A stretch of 64,000 nucleotides of DNA from Novosphingobium pentaromativorans US6-1 (lineage in GTDB: Bacteria > Pseudomonadota > Alphaproteobacteria > Sphingomonadales > Sphingomonadaceae), in assembly GCF_000767465.1 (NCBI RefSeq), contig NZ_CP009295.1, positions 70,723-134,722 on the forward strand, in the 5' to 3' direction. Each line of letters opens with the position of its first letter. Position 1 is the first letter of the stretch. The notes under the pieces were generated by a model. It searched no databases, had not been told where the DNA came from, and worked only from the letters and a program-made list of their open reading frames with translations. The translations under genes and the position numbers were made by a program. This document shows positions 1-9,052 of this stretch, in pieces.

Positions 1-2
1 TG

Positions 3-905
3 CAGGTCGGAGGCAAGCACCTCCTGTCGGGCGGCGTGCTGTCGTTCACGATGGAGGCGGCCGAGGCGCTCGTCGCCGATCTACGGCGCTCGAAGGGCAA
101 GCGCAGCCCGCGCACCGCGTTGAACCTAGACGCCGACGATCTGGCTGCACTTCCGGCCCTCATCAGCACGGCATGGCTGTTCGATGTCGTTCCCAAGACC
201 ATGGGACCGGCGCCCATCCCCACGCTGCACAACATTGATGGCGAGGAGGTGATGTTCCACCGCGTGCGCTTTCCCTTCGCACGCGGCGTGACCCAGGCGC
301 TGGTCGGCGAGCGGCTTGATACTGTCCCTGCGCTTCAGCGGGAAACCACGCACTTTTGGAACTGGCTGGGCGAGAAACCGAACGGAAAAGCGAAAAGCAC
401 CGGGCGCATGGCGTGGGGTGTGACGATGGCGGACGGCACCCCGGTGCTCGGCAATGTCGAATTGAAAGGCCGCGCCCTGATGCTCGCCGTCACCTCGGCC
501 GAGCGAGCGAAACGCGGCACCGCGCTTATCAACGATGCGCTCGCCGGGTTGGTCGGCTCGCCGCTGACCACGATTGAGACGGTCGAACAGGCCATGGCGG
601 CGCGGGCCGAGGGGCTGACATCATCCGAACCGGCACCCGCCATTGCGCCAGAGGTTGCAACCCCGCTCATCCATGCCATGCTCGACCGTCAGTACCGCGC
701 GACGCTCGATGAACCCGTCGGCATGCTCGGCGACATCACCCCGCGCGCAGCCGTTCAAACTGCCGCAGGCCGGCACCGAGTAGCCGGGTGGCTCAAGCAT
801 CTCGAAAACCGCAGCAGCAGCCAACTCGACGCGAACGACCCGATGGCCACCTACGACTTCACTTGGATATGGCGCGAACTTGGCATCGAGAACCTGCGCA
901 AATAG
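3..905 (+). CDS. Unknown protein, 5'-partial; paralogue of the Tn3 passenger protein
   Basis: The frame is open to the left edge, so the start lies outside the window; the GTG at 36 is only an internal candidate. The product aligns along its length with the C-terminal two thirds of the 457-residue protein at 25765-27138. Shared blocks include the FWNWL motif, a DGTPV..NVEL segment and an almost identical ending (MATYDFTW.W.ELGI..LR). A segment near the C-terminus (LDEPVGMLGDITPRAAVQTAAGR) loosely resembles the toxin-binding domain of MbcA/ParS/Xre antitoxins; this is my comparison by eye and is weak. Function is unknown. The stop is followed at once by the truncated relaxase frame, so a junction probably lies here. 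Confidence 0.7.
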   Translation, partial: QVGGKHLLSGGVLSFTMEAAEALVADLRRSKGKRSPRTALNLDADDLAALPALISTAWLFDVVPKTMGPAPIPTLHNIDGEEVMFHRVRFPFARGVTQALVGERLDTVPALQRETTHFWNWLGEKPNGKAKSTGRMAWGVTMADGTPVLGNVELKGRALMLAVTSAERAKRGTALINDALAGLVGSPLTTIETVEQAMAARAEGLTSSEPAPAIAPEVATPLIHAMLDRQYRATLDEPVGMLGDITPRAAVQTAAGRHRVAGWLKHLENRSSSQLDANDPMATYDFTWIWRELGIENLRK

Positions 906-941
906 TTCGCTACCCCTGACGTCGATGCCTACCGTGAATCC

Positions 942-2633
942 GTGTCCCTACAATGCACAGAGGCCGATAGGACCATGGCAACAGAGGCGATTGTCGCACT
1001 GGAACAGCAGCGCGGTTTCGCGCTTAGTGACGAGCAGAAGGGCGCGATCCTGGCTCTGGTATCCGGTAATAATGCTATTCAGGTCATTCAGGGCGATGCA
1101 GGTACCGGCAAGTCGACCCTGTTCAGCTTTGCGGCCGCGATCACGGCACAAGTTGGTCGCGCGCCCTTGTTCCTTACGTCGCAGGCCTCGCTCGTCGCCG
1201 AAATGCGCGAAAGCGGCCTCGATGCGCATACGCTTGCCTCGGTGCTGGTCGCGCATGCCGACAGGGCGGGGCGCATGTCGCCAGGCGAGCGGGGAAGGGC
1301 GCTTTTTGAGGACCGCCTCGTCATCGTCGAGGAGGCGTCCATGGTCTCGACCCGCGAGGCAGCACTGTTGATCGAGCTGGCCGACAAGGCAGGCGCGCTG
1401 AAGCTTGCCTTTGTAGGGGACGAAAGGCAGATCGACCCGGTCCAGGCAGGACGCGCATTCAGCCTGATGCAACAGCACGGCGTGCCGACCGAGACCTTGA
1501 CCGAAAATCGCCGTCAGCTCGATCCTGCGCTACGCGAAGCAGTAGAACATGCGCGGAAAGGGGATCTCGGCAAGACCTTCGATGTGCTGGGCGAGCGCGT
1601 TATCGAACGGGCAGACCCGGCTGCAGCGGCGGCCGCCTTGTACCTGTCCCTGTCGCCACATGAACGGGACCGGACGGCGTTGCTGACATCGGGGCATGTG
1701 CTGCGGGAAGCCGTGCTCGACCATGTCCGCGACGGCTTGCTAGCGCGCGGCGAACTCGGCTCGCAGGTGCTTTCCATCGAAACGCTGGACCGGCTGAACC
1801 TCACGCGGGAGGAATTGCGCAACATCCGCAGTTGGGCCGAAGGCATGAGGCTGGAGGTGTATCGGGATCAGGCGGGCCTCAATCGCGGTTCGTACAAGAT
1901 CGGCATCGTCTCGCCTGAAGACAATCTTGTGCAGCTGACGTCGGGAGGCGAAGAATATTGGCTCGATCCGCGCGGGCTTCCTCCATCTGGCTCAGGTGTC
2001 AGCCTGGCTGTACCCGGGCGGACGGAGGTGAGGGAAGGGGACCGGCTGATGTTCACCACGCCCGACAAGGATCTCGGTGTCGTCAACGGGACGCGGGCAG
2101 TGGTGACTGCGATCGAAGGAGAGACGCTTCACCTGGCGAATGGCGAGCGGCAATATGCTCTTGGCCCGGACGATCCGGCGCGGGAGCACATTGGTCATGC
2201 GGCGGTGCTCAACATGCACCGTGCTCAGGGGATCACGGTCGATCGCGCTATCGCGGTGATGTCGAGCGGTGACCGGCTCCTCAACAGCGAAAGCCTCCAC
2301 TATGTTCTGGAGACGCGGGCGCGAGAGGAGCTTACTCTTGTGACCGACGACAAGGCCGCGCTTCGAGACAGCATCGAGGGCCACCGCGGCAGTGTCCCGC
2401 ACGCGATGGATCTCGCGCCCGAACTGAGTGACGCTGACGGGGAGGCGTTCGACCCTAAAACAGGCGAGTTGCTGGAGAACCCGGTCCGCGATGCGCCAAG
2501 CCCGGCCGAACTGTTCGAAAAGGCGATGGCGAGGGAATTTCCCGCTCCTGAAAAGGAACGTGAGCCCCAGCGGGAGAATGAGGTGGAACGCGAGGAGCCC
2601 GACATCGGCGACGACTTCGAGATGGAGATGTGA
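942..2633 (+). CDS. MobF-type conjugative relaxase, helicase part only (N-terminus missing)
   Basis: This is the C-terminal helicase half of a TraA/TraI (TrwC) relaxase, which nicks and unwinds plasmid DNA during conjugation. Visible are a Walker A (GDAGTGKST, about residue 51), a DEAD-like VIVEEASM box, a GDERQIDPV motif and a late UvrD_C-type HRAQGITVDRA motif, then an acidic Glu-rich tail. Full MobF relaxases are about 900-1700 residues with an N-terminal TrwC nuclease domain, which is absent here. The same frame is open back to 906, directly after the TAG stop of the preceding gene, so the GTG at 942 is arbitrary. I read this as a relaxase gene cut by a rearrangement; helicase activity cannot be excluded, but it cannot nick oriT. 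Confidence 0.8.
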   Translation: MSLQCTEADRTMATEAIVALEQQRGFALSDEQKGAILALVSGNNAIQVIQGDAGTGKSTLFSFAAAITAQVGRAPLFLTSQASLVAEMRESGLDAHTLASVLVAHADRAGRMSPGERGRALFEDRLVIVEEASMVSTREAALLIELADKAGALKLAFVGDERQIDPVQAGRAFSLMQQHGVPTETLTENRRQLDPALREAVEHARKGDLGKTFDVLGERVIERADPAAAAAALYLSLSPHERDRTALLTSGHVLREAVLDHVRDGLLARGELGSQVLSIETLDRLNLTREELRNIRSWAEGMRLEVYRDQAGLNRGSYKIGIVSPEDNLVQLTSGGEEYWLDPRGLPPSGSGVSLAVPGRTEVREGDRLMFTTPDKDLGVVNGTRAVVTAIEGETLHLANGERQYALGPDDPAREHIGHAAVLNMHRAQGITVDRAIAVMSSGDRLLNSESLHYVLETRAREELTLVTDDKAALRDSIEGHRGSVPHAMDLAPELSDADGEAFDPKTGELLENPVRDAPSPAELFEKAMAREFPAPEKEREPQRENEVEREEPDIGDDFEMEM

Positions 2634-2880
2634 AAGTGCAGCCTTGCTCTATGCGTTGACCAGCGGGAACATCACTCGTCGACAAGACAGGCATGTTCGG
2701 ACCAACTTTTTCCCCAGCGTTCCAGGGGCTCCGATCATGAATAGCGGGGTCGAGGTCTGAATGTCCCATGATGGTTCTCCGATGGCCGGAATGGCCAGCG
2801 CGAGTATAGACCCATCGCCTCTCACCTTTGACATGTGTCGCGCGACACTTGACAGTCCTGCGGCACCGGGCTAAGCCCGC

Positions 2881-3174
2881 ATGATGGAAATAGAGAGCAT
2901 CAGGCACAAGGGCCTGCGCCGCTTCTTCGAGACGGGTAACGCCAAAGGCCTGGTTGGAGATGCGGGGCGACTGCGCAAGATGCTCGCCTTCATCGACGCT
3001 GCGGAAAGCTTCGAGGAGCTGTCGGTGCCTCCGAACTTCGGATTGCATGAGCTGACAGGCGATCGGAAGGGGATCTGGTCGATGACGGTTACGAGAAACT
3101 GGCGGATGACCTTCGGTTTGAATGACGAAGGCGCGCTGATCGATATGGATCTGGAGGATTATCATGGCGCTTAA
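2881..3174 (+). CDS. higB: HigB-like toxin of the RelE/ParE superfamily
   Basis: A 97-residue protein with the HigB layout: an N-terminal helix (IRHKGLRRFF), a central LHELTGDRKGIWSM segment and the strand TVTRNWRMTFGL near the C-terminus, where the family places its active-site basic residues. HigB-type toxins are ribosome-dependent mRNA endonucleases. The gene overlaps the antitoxin gene by 11 bases, with the toxin first, which is the usual higBA order. The pair sits beside a truncated relaxase gene, fitting a plasmid addiction module. Confidence 0.88.
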   Translation: MMEIESIRHKGLRRFFETGNAKGLVGDAGRLRKMLAFIDAAESFEELSVPPNFGLHELTGDRKGIWSMTVTRNWRMTFGLNDEGALIDMDLEDYHGA

Positions 3175-3466
3175 GATGCACCCGTCGCTCGCGGTCCACG
3201 TGGGGGACTGGCTGAAGACGGAAATCGTGGAGCCCGCGCAGGTCAGCGTGACGGCTTTGGCCGAGCATTTTGGTGTATCGAGGCAGGCATTGAGCACCTT
3301 GCTGAATGGCAATTCGAACCTGTCTGCCGATATGGCTATCCGGTTTGAGAAGGCCTTTGGCATCAAGGCCGACACGCTGTTGCGGATGCAGACGACCTAT
3401 GAACTGGCCCAGGCTCGCAAGCACGAGCAGGATATAAAGGTCGAGAAACTCGCAACAGCTGCCTGA
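3164..3466 (+). CDS. higA: HigA-like antitoxin, XRE-family DNA-binding protein
   Basis: A 100-residue protein with a clear helix-turn-helix at about residues 27-60 (VTALAEHFGVSRQALSTLLNG). This is the HigA/VapI signature, followed by a helix (MAIRFEKAFGIKADTLLRMQ) typical of this subfamily. It should bind and neutralise the HigB protein encoded just upstream and repress the shared promoter. The start ATG at 3164 lies inside the higB reading frame, so the two are probably translationally coupled. Confidence 0.9.
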   Translation: MALKMHPSLAVHVGDWLKTEIVEPAQVSVTALAEHFGVSRQALSTLLNGNSNLSADMAIRFEKAFGIKADTLLRMQTTYELAQARKHEQDIKVEKLATAA

Positions 3467-3769
3467 CATCGCCAACATAACCGACATTCAATGGCAATTA
3501 CCTGCCCCCTGAAACCCTCCGTTCGTTCATCAAACTACAACATCGGCACCAACAACCGATCTTGGGGACGAAGCCGTTATTCCTCCCCGCATCGCCAAAA
3601 CGTCGGTTTTCGACAAGAGCCGACTTACGCGCACCGGGCCAACCTCGTCGATTGGCATGGCCGTACGTAGGTGATGCAGTGCATCCCGCGGCGAGGACGA
3701 GTCATCAGGACTTACGCAATGCCCAGTGCCTTCGCCCTAGGGGCGGACCCAGCCCAACCATCTCGCGCT
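3467..3769. other. Spacer with no recognised gene
   Basis: About 300 bases between the convergent antitoxin and hydrolase genes. The open frame at 3562-3831 has no recognisable domain and overlaps the hydrolase gene end on the other strand. I see no clear terminator hairpin, RNA gene or repeat. Confidence 0.5.
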
Positions 3770-4684
3770 TCATCGTGCTAGACTGCGAACAAGATAGGTC
3801 TCGAGCTTCTTACGAAACGCAGGGTCATTAGCGCGAACCACTTCATCGTGTCCCAAGCCCTCCAGTATCCACCACTCGCTTCCTGGCGGTGCTGCCCGGT
3901 ACATGGCTTCAATCTCAGCGGGAGGAGTGTATGCGTCGAGCTCTCCCCCAACCACCATGACCGGAACGCGAACCTTGTTCATGGCTGCGAGGGGAGACAA
4001 TTTATCCGGTCCAACTCCATAGCGTGGAATGGACTGATAGCTCAGCATCGGTTCGATTGCCACTGCCGGCAGGGTCCCGACGGCGGCTTCGATGCGATTG
4101 AAAATGGCCGTGCGAATGTCAGGGTAGACCGACATCATCACAAGAGCGTCGACGTCGAGAGGGCCTCTGTCGCCAAGAACGCTGGCCGCACCGCCCAGAG
4201 AGAAACCGATTGCCCCCAGCTTGCTCGCGGGGTGCTGCTGCCTGAGCCACGCGAGTGCGGCATGGGCATCACGGGCTTCAAGATAGCCGAAACTTTTGCT
4301 TTGTGGACTGGATTGGCCATGTCCGCGCATATCGATGGACAGCACGGAATAGCCTTCGCCTGCCAACCACGTTGCCATATCGAGCATATCTCGCCGATTG
4401 CCGCCGTTGCCGTGCAACAAGAGAATGGCCGGGGCGGTGGAATCGTCAGCCTTCCAGTAACTCGCAGCGATCTCGACCTGATCCGATGTCGTCAACCGGA
4501 TTTCGGTGGCGGGCGCGGGGGCAGGTTCAACCGACGCGTTGGTCGCGCCAGTCATTGCCGAACCAACAACCCAGATGCCGGTAAGTCCGGCAATCAAAGC
4601 CAGCATCCCCATACAGCCCAATCGTGTTCGCCACGTTAGGAATGATCGCCTTCTTGCCTTTGAGGACATTTCAACCTTCGCCAA
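3770..4684 (-). CDS. Membrane-anchored alpha/beta hydrolase
   Basis: A 304-residue serine hydrolase with one N-terminal membrane segment (about residues 24-44, CMGMLALIAGLTGIWVVG) and a periplasm-facing alpha/beta hydrolase domain. Seen: the oxyanion-hole HGNGGN motif, the nucleophile elbow GFSLGG, and a C-terminal LGHDEV supplying the catalytic His; the acid is probably the Asp of VVGGELDAY. The family (BAAT/dienelactone-hydrolase-like peptidases and esterases) is broad, so the substrate cannot be named. It is convergent with higBA and separated from hypB by about 320 bases, so it is probably not part of the hydrogenase unit. Confidence 0.85.
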   Translation of the reverse strand: MAKVEMSSKARRRSFLTWRTRLGCMGMLALIAGLTGIWVVGSAMTGATNASVEPAPAPATEIRLTTSDQVEIAASYWKADDSTAPAILLLHGNGGNRRDMLDMATWLAGEGYSVLSIDMRGHGQSSPQSKSFGYLEARDAHAALAWLRQQHPASKLGAIGFSLGGAASVLGDRGPLDVDALVMMSVYPDIRTAIFNRIEAAVGTLPAVAIEPMLSYQSIPRYGVGPDKLSPLAAMNKVRVPVMVVGGELDAYTPPAEIEAMYRAAPPGSEWWILEGLGHDEVVRANDPAFRKKLETYLVRSLAR

Positions 4685-5002
4685 GGCTGGAATTTTCGAG
4701 GGTCTATCACAATATAATTCAAAGCTATGTTAATGTGACCGCTTTTGGCTTGTGTCCGGAAAATCCGGTTCCGGGATGCCAATTGCAATAGCTGCGGTTA
4801 GGGTTTGGCAGGCTGCTGCCGCCAACAGAGCCGTCGTTCCCGGTCTCAGAACCAACCGTTGAAACCGGACATAGATTCACGCGGCGGATCATGGGTGAAA
4901 CAGGGCCGGTTTCGGACCGTCCGGTCTGGGCTCTAAAACTAAAGAAAGCCGCCATTCCTCGATAGGGCAAGATGACGATCTTAGTCCCGTGGGCAGTCCC
5001 GC
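4685..5002. other. Spacer between hypB and the hydrolase gene
   Basis: About 318 bases. It contains the upstream region of the hydrolase gene (an AT-rich patch near 4690-4735, a plausible promoter position) and the 3' end of the hydrogenase unit. The minus-strand frame at 4725-5063 has no recognisable domain and is probably spurious. I saw no convincing terminator. Confidence 0.45.
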
Positions 5003-5896
5003 CTAAATGAGGCACCCGCCATCCGCGGCTGCTGACGCCATTGCTCGCAGAAAATCGTACCACGCGTCCATCCCTTCACCGGTGCGGGCGGAAACCAGCA
5101 AGACGCGCGCATTGGGGTTTACTGAGGAGATGTTTGAGCGGCATGCGGCCTCGTCGAATCCAACATGCGGGGCGAGGTCGATCTTGTTGATCAGCACCAC
5201 CTCTGCTGCGCGGAACATGTGCGGATATTTGAGTGGCTTGTCCTCGCCCTCCGGGGTGGAGATAACGGCGACCTTCATCCGCTCACCCAGATCGAACATC
5301 GCCGGACAAACAAGATTGCCGACATTCTCGATCAGCAGCAACGAGCCGGATTTCGGTGCGAGTTCTTCAACAGCGCGGGCAACCATATCGGCTTCGAGGT
5401 GACAGCCGGCCCCTGTGTTGATCTGGATTGCACGGGCCCCCGCTTCGCGAATGCGCGTGGCATCATTGGCCGTCTGTTGATCACCTTCGATAACGGCAAT
5501 CGGCAGACTTCCTTCCAGCGCCCGGATCGTGGTTTCGAGCAAGGTCGTCTTGCCAGCCCCAGGCGAACTGACGAGATTGAGCGCGACAACACCGCGCCCT
5601 TCGAACCAGCCCCGGTTGCGAGCCGCCTGGCGATCATTCCGGTCAAGCACGGCGGTTTCCAGCGATACACGCGCCGCTTGTTCACCGTGGTGGTGATGGT
5701 CATGCCCGTGATCATGATGATGGTGATGATGGTGCCCGTGTGAATGATCATGATCGTGTGAATGATTGTGATCGTGGGTGTGGTCATGATCGTGGGAATG
5801 GTCATCGCCGCCGCGAAGCAGCACTCGCTTTCCGGTTTCCGGGTCGATCATCGCGATCTCGTTGTCAGGATCGGTGCATCCGCAGGTGCCGCACAT
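5003..5896 (-). CDS. hypB: Hydrogenase nickel incorporation GTPase HypB
   Basis: HypB (297 residues) is the G-protein that delivers nickel to the hydrogenase large-subunit precursor together with HypA. Seen: the N-terminal high-affinity nickel site CGTCGC (residues 2-7), a His/Asp-rich nickel-storage stretch at about 33-70, the P-loop SSPGAGKTTLL at 110-120 and the downstream G-motifs (IEGDQQT, ENVGNLVCP, NKIDL). HypB proteins with both the CxxCGC-type motif and a His-rich region can store as well as insert nickel. The start overlaps the hypA stop (TGATG), implying coupled translation. It is the last gene of the long minus-strand hydrogenase unit. Confidence 0.96.
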   Translation of the reverse strand: MCGTCGCTDPDNEIAMIDPETGKRVLLRGGDDHSHDHDHTHDHNHSHDHDHSHGHHHHHHHDHGHDHHHHGEQAARVSLETAVLDRNDRQAARNRGWFEGRGVVALNLVSSPGAGKTTLLETTIRALEGSLPIAVIEGDQQTANDATRIREAGARAIQINTGAGCHLEADMVARAVEELAPKSGSLLLIENVGNLVCPAMFDLGERMKVAVISTPEGEDKPLKYPHMFRAAEVVLINKIDLAPHVGFDEAACRSNISSVNPNARVLLVSARTGEGMDAWYDFLRAMASAAADGGCLI

Positions 5897-6138
5897 CAGG
5901 CCATTTCCTCCATATCGAAATCCTTGATGATGAACTGGTCGGTCTCGCCTTCCAGAAATTCGAGTGCAGCCTTCTCGAGCAGCGTACCTTCGCTCGCCAC
6001 CTCGAATGAAAATCGGATCGCCTCGCGCTCTACGCAGGCATAGGGGCCGACTGCCAGGCGAACACGCGACACCCGCCGACCCTGCGCGTGATCACCAACA
6101 ATGGCGACAATATTCCGGGCAAGAGACAGCTCGTGCAT
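5896..6138 (-). CDS. hypA: HypA-like nickel chaperone lacking the zinc-ribbon domain
   Basis: The N-terminal half is classical HypA: MHELSLARNIV with the nickel-binding His2, RVRLAVGPYACVEREAIRFSFEVASEGTLLEKAALEF, and a short acidic end like that of the family. HypA is normally about 113-120 residues with two CxxC pairs forming a zinc ribbon between that segment and the C-terminal strand. Here the protein is only 80 residues, and the zinc ribbon is cleanly absent in frame. The only cysteine is in YACVE. It overlaps both neighbours by one base (TGATG), so the reading frame looks maintained. Whether it still works with HypB is inference; the zinc domain in studied HypA proteins is structural and modulatory rather than the Ni site itself. 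Confidence 0.85.
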   Translation of the reverse strand: MHELSLARNIVAIVGDHAQGRRVSRVRLAVGPYACVEREAIRFSFEVASEGTLLEKAALEFLEGETDQFIIKDFDMEEMA

Positions 6139-6857
6139 CAGGCCGCCCCCAACACGCCAGGCAGGTTGGCGTAGATCGTGTGCAATCCCAGGCCAAGTGC
6201 CAGCACAGCCAACGACAGATTCAGCGCTCGATGAAGTCGCAAGGCAACACGCTCTGCATAGCCAAGCGGCCAGGAGGCGACAAAGCTGAGCGCAGCCATT
6301 CCTGCAATTGAGCCAACTCCGAACAGCAGGACATAGATAACCGCCAGCAGAGGATCACCAACCGAAGCGACTGCCAGGGTAAGCAGGGCAGCCGATCCTG
6401 CCGCGCCATGCACCAGCCCGACAGCCAGCGCTTTCAAGGGAAATTTGTGGGGGTGAGAGTGTTCGTGGCGGCTCGCATCATGGGGCGCCCGTTCGCCAAG
6501 ATGGCTGTGAGCATGAAAATGACGTTCGCCATCGGAATGATCGTGCAGATGGAAATGCACCCGTGCCTTGCGCATCCGCCAAAGTACATCGCCCCCCAGC
6601 AGAATCAGCATGAAGCCAACGGCGCTCTCCAGAAGGGCTGCCGTACGGCCTGTCAATGCCATGCCCAGCAGGATCACTGCAGAACAGATCGCGAGCAGGG
6701 TGAGCGTATGCCCTAGCCCCCACGCAGCACCCCGCAGCACCATCGACCGGCGCGAATTCCGTCCCGTGGCCATGGCACCGACTGCGGCGAGGTGATCGGG
6801 TTCGAGCGCATGGCCCATTCCGGCAAGGAAACCCAGGGCGATCAACGAGAGTTGCAT
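6138..6857 (-). CDS. NicO/RcnA-like nickel-cobalt transporter
   Basis: A 239-residue, roughly six-helix membrane protein. It carries the nickel-transporter signature HALEPDH (HX4DH) in the first helix (residues 16-22), a second GLGHTL motif, and a large central loop rich in His (about 103-140). This fits the NicO/UreH/HupE2 class rather than HoxN in size. It would move Ni2+ across the inner membrane for hydrogenase maturation. It lies between hypE and hypA with a one-base overlap to hypA. Import rather than export is inferred from its place among the maturation genes. Confidence 0.85.
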   Translation of the reverse strand: MQLSLIALGFLAGMGHALEPDHLAAVGAMATGRNSRRSMVLRGAAWGLGHTLTLLAICSAVILLGMALTGRTAALLESAVGFMLILLGGDVLWRMRKARVHFHLHDHSDGERHFHAHSHLGERAPHDASRHEHSHPHKFPLKALAVGLVHGAAGSAALLTLAVASVGDPLLAVIYVLLFGVGSIAGMAALSFVASWPLGYAERVALRLHRALNLSLAVLALGLGLHTIYANLPGVLGAA

Positions 6858-6872
6858 GGCAGGTCTTCTCCC

Positions 6873-7922
6873 TCAGCAGATACGCGGCAGTTGCTCGCCG
6901 ACCAGCATGTCGACGATCCGGCTTCCGCCGAACAGGCTATGCATGACCACGCGCGGGCTGCGCATCTCTGCCGCGCGCCCGATAATGGCTGCATCGCGCC
7001 CTGCCTCGGTTGAGCGCATGGCTGCCAGCGCAGCTTCCGCCTGCTCCTCTGGAACGAACAGCACCAGCGCCCCTTCATTGGCGAGATAGAGTGGATCAAG
7101 CCCGAGCAGTTCGCACACGCCCTTGACCTCGGCCCTCATTGGCAATCTGGCCTCGTCGATCTCGATCCCGATGGCCGAGGCTTGCGATATTTCGTTGAGT
7201 GCGCTGGCCAGGCCTCCTCTGGTGGCATCCCGCGCACAGCGCACACCCGGTGCGGCTTCGATCACCGCTTCCATCAGGTGATTGAGCGGGCGGCAATCCG
7301 AACGAATATCCGCCTCGAAAACCATGTCTCCGCGCGCGGCCAGAATGGCGGCGCCATGATCACCCAGTACGCCGTTGACCAGCGCGACATCGCCCGCGCG
7401 AACTTTCTCCGCGGCAAGTTCGCGTCCCGCAGGGATGACTCCCACTCCGGAAGTGGTGACGAACAGCGTATCGGCGGCACCGCGCTCAACCACCTTGGTA
7501 TCGCCGGTCACGATCCGCACACCGGCCTGGTCGGCCGCCCTACGCATGGCCGCTGCCACGCGGCGTAGCAAGGCGACTTCGGTGCCTTCCTCAATGATAA
7601 AGGCCGCCGACAGCCACAGCGGTTGCGCGCCGCCGACGGTAAGGTCGTTAACTGTGCCGCAAACCGCAATCTTGCCGATATCGCCACCGGGGAACTCGAG
7701 CGGCTGCACTACGAAACTGTCCGTGGTGAAGGCCAGCCGGGCACCCTCCACGGCCAACATTTCGTGGCTCAACCGCGCCTGGTCTTCCAACCCGTCGGGT
7801 TCGAAAACCGAGGTAAACACATCCTCGATCAGATCCCGCATGGCCTTGCCGCCACCGCCATGCGCCAGCGTGACCCGCTCCGCTCGCAGCCGTCCGTTGC
7901 CAGTGGGAGTTACAGCGTTCAT
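6873..7922 (-). CDS. hypE: Hydrogenase maturation protein HypE (thiocarboxamide dehydratase)
   Basis: HypE makes the thiocyanate at its C-terminal cysteine from the carbamoyl group given by HypF, the source of the CN ligands of the NiFe site. Seen: an N-terminal HGGGGKAM segment, central PurM-like GDTKVVERG and the diagnostic C-terminal PRIC ending at the stop. I chose the ATG at 7922 (MNAVTPTG...) because it overlaps the hypD stop as ATGA; an upstream start at 7976 would extend into hypD and is unlikely. Length of about 349 residues is usual. Confidence 0.96.
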   Translation of the reverse strand: MNAVTPTGNGRLRAERVTLAHGGGGKAMRDLIEDVFTSVFEPDGLEDQARLSHEMLAVEGARLAFTTDSFVVQPLEFPGGDIGKIAVCGTVNDLTVGGAQPLWLSAAFIIEEGTEVALLRRVAAAMRRAADQAGVRIVTGDTKVVERGAADTLFVTTSGVGVIPAGRELAAEKVRAGDVALVNGVLGDHGAAILAARGDMVFEADIRSDCRPLNHLMEAVIEAAPGVRCARDATRGGLASALNEISQASAIGIEIDEARLPMRAEVKGVCELLGLDPLYLANEGALVLFVPEEQAEAALAAMRSTEAGRDAAIIGRAAEMRSPRVVMHSLFGGSRIVDMLVGEQLPRIC

Positions 7923-9052
7923 TGCGCTGGCTCCGGCACCGCATCGATCCCGCCATACTGATAATAGGCGGCACATGCTCCTTCAGACGAAACCATCAGG
8001 GCACCCATCGGTGTTTCCGGTGTGCACGACCGACCGAACAGCTTGCACTGCCATGGCTTGATCGCGCCTTTCAGCACTTCGCCGCACTGGCAAGCCTTGG
8101 GATCCGGAATGCTAGGCGATGCAACGGCAAATTTTCGCTCAGCATCCCAGGCCGCATAGGCCTCGCGAATCTGGACGCCAGAATGGTCGATCGAGCCCAG
8201 CCCGCGCCATTCGAAGAATTCCCGCAGTTCGAATACTTCCGTAACCGCAGCCAGCGAAGCTTCATTGCCATAGCGTGGCACAATCCGGGCATACTGGTTT
8301 TCGATCTCCGCCCGGCCTTCGGCCATTTGCCGAAGCACCATCCAAACCGAATGCAATACGTCGAGCGGTTCGAAGCCGGCGACCACCAGCGGACGGTGAT
8401 AGTCGCGTGCGATGAAGTCATAGGGATCAGTGCCGATGACCATCGAGACATGGCCCGGCCCGAGAAAGCCATCGATCCCCATATCGGGTGAATCGAGGAT
8501 CGCCTTGATCGTGGGGATGATGGTGATGTGGTTGCAGAACAGCGAGAAATTGCCGATCCCTTCTGCCTGGGCCTGCAGGATTGTCAGGGCTGTGGAGGGC
8601 ATCGTCGTCTCGAAGCCGAGGCCGAAGAAAACCACTTCGCGGTCCGGGTTCGCACGGGCCAGCGCGAGGGCATCGAGTGGTGAATAGACCATCCGCACAT
8701 CGGCCCCTTCGGCCTTTGCGCCTAGCAGGCTGAGCCGCGATCCCGGCACGCGCATGGCATCGCCAAACGTAGTGAAGATCACCTCCGGCTTCATAGCCAG
8801 TTCCACGCAATCATCGACCCGGCCCATCGGCAACACGCAAACCGGACAGCCCGGCCCATGGGCAAACTCGATTTCCGGCGGAAGCATCTTCTCGATGCCG
8901 TATCGGAAGATCGAATGCGTGTGGCCGCCGCACACTTCCATGATGACGACTGGGCGATCGCGCCCGGCCATGATCTGTGCAGTCAGGGCCTCGATTTCCT
9001 TGAGCAGGACACCGGCGCGAACCGGATCGCGGAATTCGTCGACATACTTCAT
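7919..9052 (-). CDS. hypD: Hydrogenase maturation protein HypD
   Basis: HypD (377 residues) is the iron-sulfur scaffold on which Fe(CN)2CO is assembled together with HypC. Seen: the CGGHTHS motif (residues 41-47), GPGCPVCVLP (66-75), a GFETTMPSTA block and the C-terminal cysteines that bind the [4Fe-4S] cluster (CQCGEVLKG, CKLFGRSC, EGACAAYY). The start overlaps the preceding SIS-domain gene stop (ATGA) and the stop overlaps hypE, so all three are coupled. Confidence 0.96.
   Translation of the reverse strand: MKYVDEFRDPVRAGVLLKEIEALTAQIMAGRDRPVVIMEVCGGHTHSIFRYGIEKMLPPEIEFAHGPGCPVCVLPMGRVDDCVELAMKPEVIFTTFGDAMRVPGSRLSLLGAKAEGADVRMVYSPLDALALARANPDREVVFFGLGFETTMPSTALTILQAQAEGIGNFSLFCNHITIIPTIKAILDSPDMGIDGFLGPGHVSMVIGTDPYDFIARDYHRPLVVAGFEPLDVLHSVWMVLRQMAEGRAEIENQYARIVPRYGNEASLAAVTEVFELREFFEWRGLGSIDHSGVQIREAYAAWDAERKFAVASPSIPDPKACQCGEVLKGAIKPWQCKLFGRSCTPETPMGALMVSSEGACAAYYQYGGIDAVPEPAQ

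Noticed and set aside
3562..3831. 89-codon plus-strand frame after higA
   Set aside because: No domain, no ribosome site, and it overlaps the hydrolase gene end on the other strand.
5700..5810. Repetitive CAT/CAC-rich DNA that could be taken for a microsatellite or repeat array
   Set aside because: It is the coding sequence of the His-rich nickel-binding region of HypB.
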